A stretch of DNA of 64,000 bases from Theocolax elegans (taxonomy: Eukaryota > Arthropoda > Insecta > Hymenoptera > Cerocephalidae): the NCBI GenBank assembly GCA_026168455.1, contig CM047425.1, positions 85,811,580 through 85,875,579 on the forward strand, in the 5' to 3' direction. A program made the position numbers and the translations under genes. The notes beneath the pieces are model-generated. The model ran no database searches and had not been told where the DNA came from. It saw nothing but the letters and a program-made list of their open reading frames with translations. Shown here one piece after another: positions 1 through 9,764 of this stretch (its first letter is position 1; each line of letters starts with the position of its first letter).

Positions 1-515
1 ATAATGTAATTGTAGTTCAAAACATTAAAGGTAGTGTATTGAACATTTCACATAAAAAAAATTTAAATAGTTTTAAATACTGTATTAAAGTTCTTTATAT
101 GCAAAAATAATATACTTGTTTGACTCATCAAATTGTGTTACATTAAAAAAATTGTTTTTTAATATTTGTTAGTTAGTAAATTTGGCTTTATAAAATAAAT
201 AAAACTTCGAATTTTTTTTTCTTAAAAGTACAAAAGTATAGATATCATTGATTATAAATACTTGAGGTAATGATAAAAATTAAGTGTTCCTGCTCTATTG
301 ATAAAAATGTGAATCAGCTCTTATCTTTACTACCTATTCTTACTCATAAACTTTTATTGATCCCAAATATGGCATAACATAGAACAAAATATTAAACCAA
401 AACTAATATTTGTTATATTCATTCCAAATACTATCAAATGGACATATTATATTTATCAAAAAAAATTTGTAAGTTTTTAGTAAGTTTAGTAATTTTATTA
501 ATAAAAAAATATTAC
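1..515 (-). other. Dopey intron 3 (5' part, runs off window)
   Basis: This is AT-rich sequence downstream of the exon 3 donor at 515-514. No exon matching the next part of Dopey is seen before the window edge. Confidence 0.75.
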
Positions 516-2568
516 CATAATATCAACATTTGTCCCCATGATGTAAAGTTGATCTTCCATCGGTAACTTTTTGTTAAAGTGAGTCAGAGCAAATGATATA
601 GCTGGCAGTCGTATTCCAGAATTAGAAGCTAAACAATCCCATAAACAAGCATAAAAGTGTTCTGGACCAACTCCATCACACACCTTTTCCAACAATAAGT
701 TAGTTCTATCAAAATGATCAGAACCCTCTTCTAACCCAGGAAGAACACCACTCAAAAATCCACTTAATCCCGGTCTCAGTCTTTCGCCAAGAGGAACAAA
801 ATGTGTTTCATACACAGTCAACAGCAATGGTCGAACATTCATTGCTGCATTACCAAGTAATGGAAAGAGTCCTTTAAAATAATTATTTACATAATTTTAA
901 TTGATTATACTTTAATTAAAAATATATTACACATCAATTAATATATAAGATGTTAAATTTAATTCAACTAAATAAATAATTATTGAGTATAGATATATTT
1001 TTTGTCTAAATCAATATCATTTTCTAAATTATCATTTACACAGCTTATACATTTATAAATTATTATTTACAATGTGTTCATAAATGTATCAATGCTTAAA
1101 GTAACTGATAGTTTATATCATTTTACATTATACAGCATAATAAATAAGCAGTGAAACAAAAAACTCAAGTACTGTTATTTATTGAATAAATTTTCGAGGT
1201 TTCCTATATAGAAAATAATATATTTCTTAAATAGAACAATAATATTATAAAAATGACAAATAAATTATATATTATGTTGAAGGCTAATGAAGATATCAGA
1301 ATAAAACGTTTTATAAAAGACTAGTCAGATTAATCTTCCATATTTCACATTGAGTTGTCTTATAAAATTTTTGCAATTATTAAACTCATGATAAAAATTA
1401 GATTGAATGATAATAGTTTCTTTGAGATATAGATTAAAAGTATATTATGTATGTACATATTCTAAAAAAATAAAGAAAACTAAAATCAATGAAAGTTAAA
1501 TACTTTGACTAAAAGCATACCTGCGCTATAAATGAAAAGTTCATGGCTCAATCTATTTGTGCCCATACATTTAAATATAATGTCATAAGTTTCCAGAGCT
1601 TTGAGATGTACTCCCGAGGGCAAAGCTGGATGCATACATTGAGCTAGCCTTTTTGAAATTTTAATTCTCCTGGGGATTACTGGAAATTTCATATTACTCA
1701 AGAGAACTTTATTGAGCTTTCCCAGTGCAGATATTAAATCTGCCCATTCGCTGGTGTACTCAAAACTCTTAAGTGCCTTGTCCACAGCAGACACATAGCT
1801 GTAAAGAAATATTTGTCATTAAACAAACTATGAATCATGTACATTTACAGGCATCACAAATAAATTCTAAAGATTATCTAAAGTTTCTCAAGAAAAGGTA
1901 TATCATGTTTATCTTTATCATTTGTCTATTGTTTATCTATATGAATGATCTCTATTGTTCTTTTAAAGACATGTTTTAAATTATCATGACAATGTAAAAA
2001 CATCGATACTTTGGTGATGGCCTGATGACATAAAAAATAAATATAAAAATCTTCCCTCATGCAACTGGGTCATTAAGTCAAGTTTCTAAATTTATAGTTT
2101 TTCAATAAAACAATAAGCAATATCAAAGAGAAAACTGATGAAAATATAAACATTTCATTAAAAATATGGCTAGTCATTAAAAAAAAAGGTAGTTAATCTA
2201 TTATTATCATTTTAAAAGCCATAACTACAATTACAGTCAATTAGCATTAGACATTGATGGCAATCTCAATTCGACGGTTGTTCTATTTTCTGTGGATACA
2301 ATATCTTTGTAAAGGTAAGAAAAAAATTGATATTATAAGATTCAACAAGGAAAATATGATTGTCAATTTGCATAATAGACACTTGAGAGAATTATTCATA
2401 TTTAAGTAAATAAATATATTAACTACAGAGTAATTACAAATGCACTGTCTGTAATTCCCTTTCTTCCTTGTTGGATCTAAAAATAGGATGTTAAGTCAAA
2501 GTGGATACTAACACTCGATATTTCGAGTCCTTCATCAGCTCGTACTCTTCCAGAGCTATGGAACCCAT
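516..2568 (-). CDS. Dop1: Dopey (DOP1) homologue, 5' part, partial
   Basis: This is the N-terminal part of a Dopey-family protein, a very large cytoplasmic protein. In yeast, Dop1 works with Mon2 and the flippase Neo1 in endosome/Golgi trafficking. Three coding exons are read on the minus strand: 2568-2513 (ATG at 2568-2566), 1798-1521 and 871-516. The splice sites are GT/AG and the phases join in frame (56 nt, then 278 nt, then a 2-nt completion). Exon 1 encodes [18 protein letters not shown]. Exon 2 carries [34 protein letters not shown] and [13 protein letters not shown]. Exon 3 carries [29 protein letters not shown] and [15 protein letters not shown]. These match the conserved Dopey N-terminal domain without gaps that break the frame. 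About 230 codons are visible of a protein family usually well over 1,500 residues. The exon 3 donor (GTAAT at 515-511) shows that the gene continues past the left edge. The gene is head-to-head with DCP1. Confidence 0.95.
872..1520 (-). other. Dopey intron 2
   Basis: The donor is GTATGC at 1520-1515 and the acceptor TTTTAAAG ends at 872. The intron is AT-rich and I see no other element. The codon GGA is split G/GA across it, restoring the reading [12 protein letters not shown]. Confidence 0.85.
1799..2512 (-). other. Dopey intron 1
   Basis: The predicted donor GTTAGT is at 2512-2507 and the acceptor TTCTTTACAG ends at 1799. The joined codon is GT+C (Val), giving [13 protein letters not shown], close to the family sequence. 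The intron is AT-rich. A short plus-strand ORF inside it (1773-1979) has no recognisable content. Confidence 0.75.
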
Positions 2569-3660
2569 TTTGGCAGCTGTTGTCTTCAAATTGGTTGTAA
2601 CAAAACCAGGAGTTTAGATCACTCACGGGATCCCAAGTTGATCTTTACCAGCATCCTCGCGAACATAGCACCTTCGCCCAGCGTCCAGGTGGATTCGCGT
2701 ATCAGCATATCCGTAAGAGTATAATAAACCAGACGGTCTGGTGTGTGAAGACGTACAAGCCGAACAACGTGTCGCGCAAATAAAGCTGAGCTCGCTGCCT
2801 CGCTGGCAATGTCAAAGTCAGAGAGGCTGGGATGCACGACACAGAGAGACACTCGATAACCGCAAAATCAGCAAACCGAGGGAGTATATATAGGACAGAC
2901 ACTTGGCCGCCGTAGCTGTATTATCGTCTGGAACTAATGTATCTATTTACCTATAGCGTTGTTGACATTTGCGTCCCGCTTAGAGAGCGACAGCGCTTTA
3001 CGTTCCCCGTTTATTATATTTTCTTTTTATTACCTCGAAGCGCGCACACGCGCGGAGTCGCGAATCGACACTGAAGGCTCAAACGCGAACGCGCTCGGCA
3101 AGTAAGTATACACTTACTTCACCCGCGCCTACGATGGATTTTTTTTTTTCGCGAAACGCACGATCGAGTCACGCGAGCGCGCGCACCACATTTGATAAAC
3201 TGCATTCCCACTCTTCCTTCTATCTCGGGCTGTGAGCGATGGTATATGTGTAGTGTGTATCTGTATATACACACTCTCGCTACAGGGCTGCCTGGCTCAA
3301 TCTTTTGGAGCAAACTACTCGTACTTCGTTTGCTCGACCATAGTCTGTTATGACTTTGTGAGTTGCCCAAGTAGACAGGTGATGTACGAAATGTTGGCAG
3401 GGCTGACAGTCCGCTGATCAGCTGATGGAAGAGGGGGACACTTTGTTTGGTTGTGGCTGTGTAACTCCCCCTCGCCATCCCACTCAAATGCGTATACCGC
3501 TGCTTGCTGCTTCAGAGGAAGGGATACGCATAGGCCATAGGGGCGCATGCGTCGCAATTGATAAATCAGAAATTTCGAATCTTGTGTTTCAGAATCGTAA
3601 GATTTCGCCTTATATTTTGCATAAAAAACGCGATAATTATATAGATATACGTAAACTCGT
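2569..3660 (-). promoter_or_regulatory. Dopey 5'UTR/promoter region, CpG-richer
   Basis: This stretch, immediately upstream of the Dopey ATG on the minus strand, is clearly richer in G+C and CpG than its surroundings, with runs of CGCG around 3030-3190. It is the only GC-rich zone between Dopey and the AT-rich intergenic DNA, so it is the likely 5'UTR and promoter. No TATA box or transcription start could be fixed. Several short ORFs here on both strands (for example 3119-3487 and 3232-3417) overlap one another and match no family, so they are taken as chance ORFs in GC-richer DNA. A nested palindrome, GCTGATCAGC overlapping ATCAGCTGAT, lies at 3413-3426. Confidence 0.5.
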
Positions 3661-4070
3661 TCATTACTTATAGTTGACTTATTGGACTACTTTATTATTT
3701 GTATTCAATGAACTTCCAAAATAAATACCTATTTAATATTTATAATATATATAATTTACAATAATAATAATAAAGGCGTCGATAAGTTTGGGATGATGCA
3801 ATTTAGATCGAAATTTAAATCGCACAATTTTACCCAATTAAAACGGAATGAAAGTAATTAATTTTTTTTTAAAGAAATACTTTGCGAAGATTAGACAATA
3901 TTATCGAATCCAGACTTATTGGTATAACGAGTTTCAACGCAATAACCTTACGAAAAATTTAAAAGTTAAGAATGTAACACGAGACAATAAGCAATTTAAA
4001 ATAAAGGTTAAAATAAAATACCATAATATATTATTATAATGTAAATGATGAACATTTATTATTAATGAAA
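3661..4070. other. AT-rich intergenic DNA
   Basis: This is AT-rich DNA between the Dopey promoter zone and the inverted-repeat insertion. The ORF at 3848-4039 is Lys/Asn/Ile-rich and matches nothing. No gene or regulatory site is recognised. Confidence 0.6.
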
Positions 4071-4111
4071 GTATTAATTAGGCCAGAATGAACACCCTTC
4101 ATGGTTATGAT

Positions 4112-4174
4112 AAAATCCACAATAACGATTTTAAAGGGTTAAATCCAGGTTGTAATAAAATTAACAACCAATTT
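4112..4174 (+). repeat. 63-bp inverted repeat, left arm
   Basis: This arm is perfectly complementary to 4272-4334, base for base over 63 positions. Confidence 0.95.
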
Positions 4175-4213
4175 ACGAGTAATGGAAGATCATTGCTAAC
4201 TGTTTGACATTTA

Positions 4214-4259
4214 TGTACTTGAAGAGGTCTGCAAAACCTGGCAGACGAAACGTCGTACA
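4214..4259 (+). ncRNA. Hammerhead-ribozyme-like motif (degenerate)
   Basis: The segment folds as a two-stem motif. TGTAC (4214-4218) pairs with GTACA (4255-4259), and GTCTGC (4227-4232) pairs with GCAGAC (4241-4246). Between the 5' strands lies TTGAAGAG. After the second stem comes GAAA (4247-4250), then CGTC. This is the layout of a minimal hammerhead: CUGANGA, stem II, GAAA, a very short stem III, GUC, stem I. The CUGANGA core is altered by an apparent extra U, so self-cleavage is doubtful. Hammerheads of this minimal kind are known from Penelope-like elements. The fold is seen in the sequence. The ribozyme identity is inference. Confidence 0.4.
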
Positions 4260-4271
4260 ACTTTTAAAATC

Positions 4272-4334
4272 AAATTGGTTGTTAATTTTATTACAACCTG
4301 GATTTAACCCTTTAAAATCGTTATTGTGGATTTT
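4272..4334 (-). repeat. 63-bp inverted repeat, right arm
   Basis: This is the partner of 4112-4174. It ends one base before the right-hand 13-bp target duplication. Confidence 0.95.
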
Positions 4335-4348
4335 TGTATTAATTAGGC

Positions 4349-5340
4349 GTTTAAGTTATAAAATAGAAATAAGGTACTATATATATAACATACATGATAT
4401 AAACATATTTTTCATTGTAATCATTATAAAGAGTCGATCTACTTTCATTATCCTTTACAAAGGGAGTAAAATTGCATTTTATTCATTGTAGACTTACTTT
4501 TTTACTTTTGAACACTAATTTTAGCCTTTTCATGTAAATACAAAATTAAAATTTATTATATTAAATTAAATATATACCAAAAACTCTTACAGTATTGAAT
4601 AAAATTAAATAATTTAAAAACAAAAAGTTGTTTAAACTAGACTTTTCAGATAATTAGGGTGAAATAGATAATTACGGTGAACAGTAAATAATAATACGTT
4701 TGTTATTAATTTCACAATAAATTATTTACTTTTGCAACAAATTTAATTTCCAGAATAATTTTACTGTACTTATTTTGTACGTTAAAAATGTACGATTGTA
4801 CGATTTTCAAATAAAAAATTATATAAGAATTTATATAAATATAAATAACAAAAAGCTTGTACATTACGTGTGTATATTGTCTATAAGTTCTTATATAAAA
4901 TAAAAATGACTAAGATTGTTTTGAAGTTACACCTTTACCGTGCCTTTAAACATATTCTAGAGAATTTGTAATCGTAAAAAATAAGTCATTATTAGTTTTT
5001 TTAATATTAATGATTCTTACGCAACTGTTAAAGGCTAATGATTACGTTATAACTGACCAATTTGTATATCCTATATAAATTTATATTGCAGATGCACTTA
5101 AAATATTATACAGTTCATTTTCAATTATACTTATATAAAATACTAATGGTTACACAAATTGTAATATTTATCTATAGGAAGAATTATTTGCCAGTTCTTG
5201 ATTTACAAATTTTGTTATTTAAAAAGGTGTTCTAAATTGTAAAAGTTGGTCATCAACTGTTAGTAATTTGAATTCAATTATAAATTATAATAAGTATAAC
5301 AGTTATTTTTGTGAAAATGAAAAAAATATATAAATCGCGA
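4349..5340. other. AT-rich intergenic DNA
   Basis: This is very AT-rich intergenic sequence between the inverted-repeat insertion and the DCP1 promoter zone. No gene, RNA or repeat structure is recognised. Confidence 0.6.
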
Positions 5341-5900
5341 TATATTATTTGAAAATATCCGACATTACCGATTACCGGTATATAACGCGAAATCGCGTGT
5401 GAATACGCGCCCGCAAGGCGCCACCGTCGTTTTGTGTCTATACCGTTTGGCAATTGGCGGGCCCCTCATCTTGCTATACGCGGAAAGCGCACAGTGATCT
5501 TAGTGATCCGCGAATCGCGATAAAGAGAGAGATAGCGACATATGAGGTAGCGTACGAAAGACAAAGATAGTCGTCGATGTCGATTTCGTTGAAAAAAAAA
5601 GGAGCGCGGTCAGACAAGGACAGAGTGAGAACAATCCAGTATGGCGTTCGTCGCGCAAGCAGCTGCTTGTGTTTTTACGAGAAACCAGGCGGTCCTACGA
5701 CGCTGACCGCGAGAAAAGTCGATTTAGTATCGCGGTAACGAGGTTACGATCTCGGTTTATTCATTTTTCAATTTTACAAAAACGCTACCACGACGAATCT
5801 CTCCGCGGTGAGGGACAAAACACGCGGACGGTTCCGCGCGCGGGTTAATCGCGAGAGGGACGGCCGGCGTAACGACGAAAATTTCTACGAAAACGCAAAA
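5341..5900 (+). promoter_or_regulatory. DCP1 promoter/5'UTR region, CpG-richer
   Basis: Base composition shifts sharply near 5385 to CpG-rich sequence that continues into DCP1 exon 1. This is the expected site of the DCP1 core promoter and 5'UTR. The reading frame is open upstream of the chosen start, from an ATG at 5808. The extra 31 codons it would add (Arg/Asn-rich) have no counterpart in DCP1 proteins, which begin close to the EVH1 domain, so it is treated as 5'UTR. No TATA box or start site could be assigned. Confidence 0.5.
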
Positions 5901-8105
5901 ATGACCGCAGACGTCTCAGAATTGCGTATGAACGTCGCCGCGCTCAAGCGGGTTGACCCTTACGTCAAGGACATCCTCGAGACCGCGACGCACGTCGCGC
6001 TTTATACTTTTAACAGCGACAACAATGAGTGGGAGAAAACCGACATCGAGGGCGCGTTGTTCGTTTATTCGCGTATCGGGGAGCCCTACAATAGCATTCT
6101 TATTATGAACAGGTATGCTGTTTTTCTCCTATTTGTTACTATGATACACTTTTACATTTCGTTTCGCATAAAATATTTTATTTAGAGGTTACGTTTCTTG
6201 GAATTGTGTAAACAATTTTCGCAACATGTTTGTTAAATAGTGATTGATTGTATTAATTTAAAAATGTAATATTTATGGATCCAAATTACGGCTAAGCAAA
6301 TTTGGTTACTATTTTATTTTAATATTTTGTTTTCAAACAGTGCTAATTCAGTACATACTTTTAAAATCTACCTTCAATATCATACTTTTATAAAATACTT
6401 TTTATAAAATTTTATTATAAGATATGTAAATTTATGTTTTTTCATTTTTCAGATTAAACACAAAGAATCAAGTTGAACCTGTAACCCCAGGTCTTGATCT
6501 TCAATTACAAGAACCTTTCTTATTGTACAAAAATTCTAAGGGTAGTATTTATGGCATTTGGTTTTATGACAAAGATGAATGTGTGCGCATTTCAGCAGTG
6601 TTGTACAAACTTGCTAAGGAATCGGATACTTCAAACAAAGTAACGCCAAAGAACAAAAAGACTGTAGTAAGAAAACCAAACAATGTTGATATATTCAGTA
6701 TGCTAAGTAAAGCTCAAGAAGATTACAATTCCAATAAAAGTGGTCCTATGGATAAAGGTATAAGAGGTTTAGATTCTAAATCTCCAATGAGTAATGCCAT
6801 TGGAGAACTTTCTGGAGCTTTGACTGCTATGGGAATGGCACCAGATGTGACATCAAAAAGTGTCATGGACTTTTTTGCAAAGGCAAAAGTTAACACTGGA
6901 CATTTTAAACCAGGAGATCAACCTCAAGCAGGTAATGTTGTCAATGAAGGGAAGCCTCTTTTAGCGCATTTGATGTCTCATCCAGCAGCACACACGGTAG
7001 AACATATTGAGAAACAACAAAGATCAATAACACCTCAACCAACTGTTCCAACACAATCTCAGACTGGAATAGTCTCTATGAATAGTCAAAGGTAGTCAAT
7101 AATAGCAATTTTAATATTTTAAGAGTTATTTAAAATATTTAATGACTCAATAAATGAAAATAATAATAATTTTATTTTGTTTATAGCTGCGAAAATTCAA
7201 TAATTACAAAATTGAAGAACAAATTACCGACTCAGTCAAATCCAAATCTGCAGCCATCAACACGAATGGTGTGTCAAGAATATCCATCTACAATGAAATC
7301 ATCAACATGTAATGCTATGCCATGTTCAGATCTTTCTACTGTAATGAATCCAGATGAAACTAACAGTACCTCAAGTTTTTTGAGGATAAAGTCTCCTACA
7401 GGAAACCATTCTAACAATTCAATTGGCCATCACAAAAGTAATGCTAATGTTTCCAATTTCGTTGATGTTTACGAAAAACTTCACAAGAACAATTGTGGTT
7501 ATCATAATGCTTCTTCGTTTGAGTCTTTGTTCCAACTTACTTCAACGGTATTTATAACATTTGTTTCTTTATTATTACGTGAGAAATTGTATACTTGACT
7601 GTGAAATATTATGTGGAATACTAAATATTATAAATGTAAAATGTATGAATTTATTTTTCAATGATGAAAATTATGAATAATTTATAAATTCTATTAAAAA
7701 AAATGCTATATTTATAATTTTAAATGATAATTTAGTAGTTATTGCATTGTTAATGTAGTGATTTATATTGGAAAAGAAAAGAAAAATCTGCAGGTAAATA
7801 ATGAAAAATAATTATATTTTAACTTAAATTTTATTTTCTAGTCCACTGTATGCGATGAATTACTAACGACTCCTCTAACGCCTAAATCAACAATGGCAGC
7901 AAGTAGTACAGCACCAGCATTGATTCCCCCAGGCATGTTCGCTGCGCCAAGTCCTGCGACTACAGAACCATTGAGCAGACCAGTCGAGCCACTAACGAGG
8001 AATCAACTGCTTCAAGCCTTTAATTATTTGCTACGTACTGATCCAGATTTTGTCAACAAATTGCACGAGGCCTATGTCAAGTCTTTTGGTGAACTTCTGT
8101 CTTAG
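5901..8105 (+). CDS. DCP1: mRNA-decapping enzyme subunit 1 (DCP1)
   Basis: DCP1 is the activator of the decapping enzyme DCP2. It acts in cytoplasmic P-bodies in 5'-3' mRNA decay. There are four exons: 5901-6112, 6453-7091, 7187-7547 and 7842-8105 (TAG at 8103-8105). All introns are GT/AG and the joined CDS is 1,476 nt, 491 residues. Residues 1 to about 127 form the EVH1 domain, with NEWEKTDIEGALFVYSR (42-58), EPFLLYKN and GIWFYDKDECVRIS. NNVDIFSMLSKAQEDYN (147-163) matches the conserved segment after the domain. SVMDFFAKAKV (207 on) resembles the short hydrophobic motif of metazoan DCP1. The middle is low-complexity, rich in Ser, Thr, Asn and Pro. The C-terminus, LTRNQLLQAF to the end (455-491), is the trimerisation helix region. 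The start at 5901 was chosen because it sits next to the conserved N-terminus (LRMNVAALKRVDPYVKDIL). The gene looks intact. Confidence 0.97.
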
Positions 8106-8415
8106 GCCCGGGAGAAGCCGTACGAGCGCGATGATCCATGGCTTTAGTTGTACTTTACAACATCAATTGCCTCAGATTACCTGTAAAAAGTTGTGAGAAA
8201 CGGGCATTTGATGCGCTAGTGCCGCGCGTAAATTTTATCATTCCCATTGCGCGTGCTACGAGCTTGCGATTTTACCGCGTTGCATGCGTACGGCCAGCAT
8301 TTGAGTTTGTTGGCACGAAAAATAAGAGGTGACTTAGCGAGAATGCGTAAACATCGATGCAAGACATGCGCAGAAATAAAAATCTTTGTTTTCTGTATAT
8401 TGTTCCTAAAATAAA
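8106..8415 (+). promoter_or_regulatory. DCP1 3'UTR with AATAAA signal
   Basis: Sequence after the DCP1 stop stays moderately GC-rich and then reaches a canonical AATAAA at 8410-8415, the first good polyadenylation signal downstream. A 64-codon ORF inside (8138-8332) matches no family and is taken as chance. A second, less favoured AATAAA lies just upstream, near 8376. Confidence 0.6.
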
Positions 8416-8441
8416 GAACTGATTATTAGCTTTCATTCGAA

Positions 8442-8545
8442 TTATACTCGTTGGTAACGTACTATTTAGACTTACTTTTTAACGAATGACTATAAGCATA
8501 AGCTTCAGGTAAAAAAATGTCGAATAAACATACCAACGAGTATAA
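8442..8545. repeat. 15-bp inverted repeat
   Basis: TTATACTCGTTGGTA at 8442-8456 is exactly complementary to 8531-8545, with a 74-bp spacer. The right arm lies inside the coding-like relic. It could be a terminal inverted repeat of a small element or a chance pair. No flanking target duplication was seen. Confidence 0.55.
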
Positions 8546-8895
8546 ATCTTGCTTCGATTTTTAAACGCCCTTGCAAAAGTTGGAATCAGAACCGTGTACT
8601 TGAAGCAGTATTTTTATATTTTGATGTGAAAAAAACTAATGCGAGTATTGATGAAAATGCAGATAATTACGATTCTAGTAAAGCAAGTGCAAATATAACG
8701 ATTATTCGGTAAACACAGCGCGACAATTTTCCTCGACAATCGAGAGGGACTTGCGAAATAAGAGGTTACGATTTTATTAAAACTGTGATGCCAAAAGTAA
8801 GCAATGAAGAAATGAAAGAAATTTTTTATGGTGGTGCTTCAGAGATTGACGCTGTACTTATTCCGTGGTACGACAAGAACGACTCAATTTTATAG
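8470..8895 (+). pseudogene. Unrecognised coding-like relic, one in-frame stop
   Basis: One plus-strand frame stays open from after a TAG at 8467-8469 to a TAG at 8893-8895, except for a single TAA at 8710-8712. That gives 80 plus 60 codons. Both halves read like real protein rather than translated AT-rich noise: the first contains VLEAVFLYFDVKKTNASIDE, the second GTCEIRGYDFIKTVMPK followed by EEMKEIFYGGASEID and VLIPWYDKND. The second half could alternatively be an exon, since ACACAG directly precedes codon CGC at 8719. There is no good ATG at the 5' end. I do not recognise the family. It may be a decayed gene, a transposon remnant or an exon of an unannotated gene. It lies just past the DCP1 polyadenylation signal and shows no similarity to DCP1. 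Confidence 0.45.
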
Positions 8896-9727
8896 AGTAA
8901 TGACGCGCATCCCTTTCTAGAAAAAAAAATATGTTACGGGTGTTGGCGTGCTGCTATGTGTATGTCCGAAGTAAAAAAAAATATAAGCGAGCGAACAAAG
9001 GAACGCTGCGATCAAGTTGGCAAGAAATAAATAAAAGAATACCAGATTTTGCAAAAATCTTTTGAATGTTTGTATTTTTATCCTATATTTTTTCAGTCGG
9101 ACTTCTCGATCTTTAATCGAGCAGACCAGTTTACATGTCATGTTATATAATCTGCAGTAACGATATATAATAATCATATCATCGTTTAATGATGCATAAT
9201 CTATCATAATTATATCGTATTATCACAATATCATATTTTTAATGGAATACGATTAAAAGGTATGCTCGACGATCAAGACACGGAGATCTCGACTTTCGGC
9301 ACTTGTGTCTTGTCTACATTTATATAATATAATAATATAGAATTTTTGTTTTGTTTTAGTACATATATTCTAAACAACATAAATAATGGCGGTGATGGGC
9401 TGCTCTTCCTTGAAGGCAGACAATAAATTAACGCGAATTCTTTTGCAAAGACGACGAAATCAATCTACAAGTTATCCACTGTAAAAATAATATAATCAAC
9501 AACTTTTTTATCATCTCAATAGTTTTGTCGAGTGCGAATATACAGTATTCTAGAGAAAAAAGATATTAATCGAATATAAATGTATAAAAGTGGAAAGAAT
9601 TTCTATAGTTATGGAACAAATAATTTTAAAGAAATATATCAGTACTAGATAGATTCAGTTGACAACCATTCAATTTTTCATCGCTTCGAATTCAGAGATA
9701 GTCCATCAATGGATACATCTTTTTAAA

Positions 9728-9764
<37 letters not shown>

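Larger units (their letters stand above)
4071..4348. mobile_element. Inverted-repeat insertion with 13-bp target duplications
   Basis: A 252-bp insertion (4084-4335) lies between two identical 13-bp direct repeats, GTATTAATTAGGC, at 4071-4083 and 4336-4348. Inside are two perfectly complementary 63-bp arms, 4112-4174 and 4272-4334, separated by a 97-bp spacer. The left end (4084-4111) has no inverted partner. The spacer carries a hairpin followed by GAAACGTCGTAC (see the separate entry). The variable-length target duplication and the hammerhead-like motif resemble Penelope-like retroelements, which can carry terminal repeats in inverted orientation. The perfect arms suggest a young insertion or a recent inverted duplication. 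There is no open frame, so it is non-autonomous. A MITE is the alternative, but 13 bp is long for a DNA-transposon duplication. Confidence 0.75.

Noticed and set aside
5808..5900. Upstream ATG at 5808 as the DCP1 start
   Set aside because: It would add 31 residues absent from DCP1 proteins. The ATG at 5901 directly precedes the conserved N-terminus.
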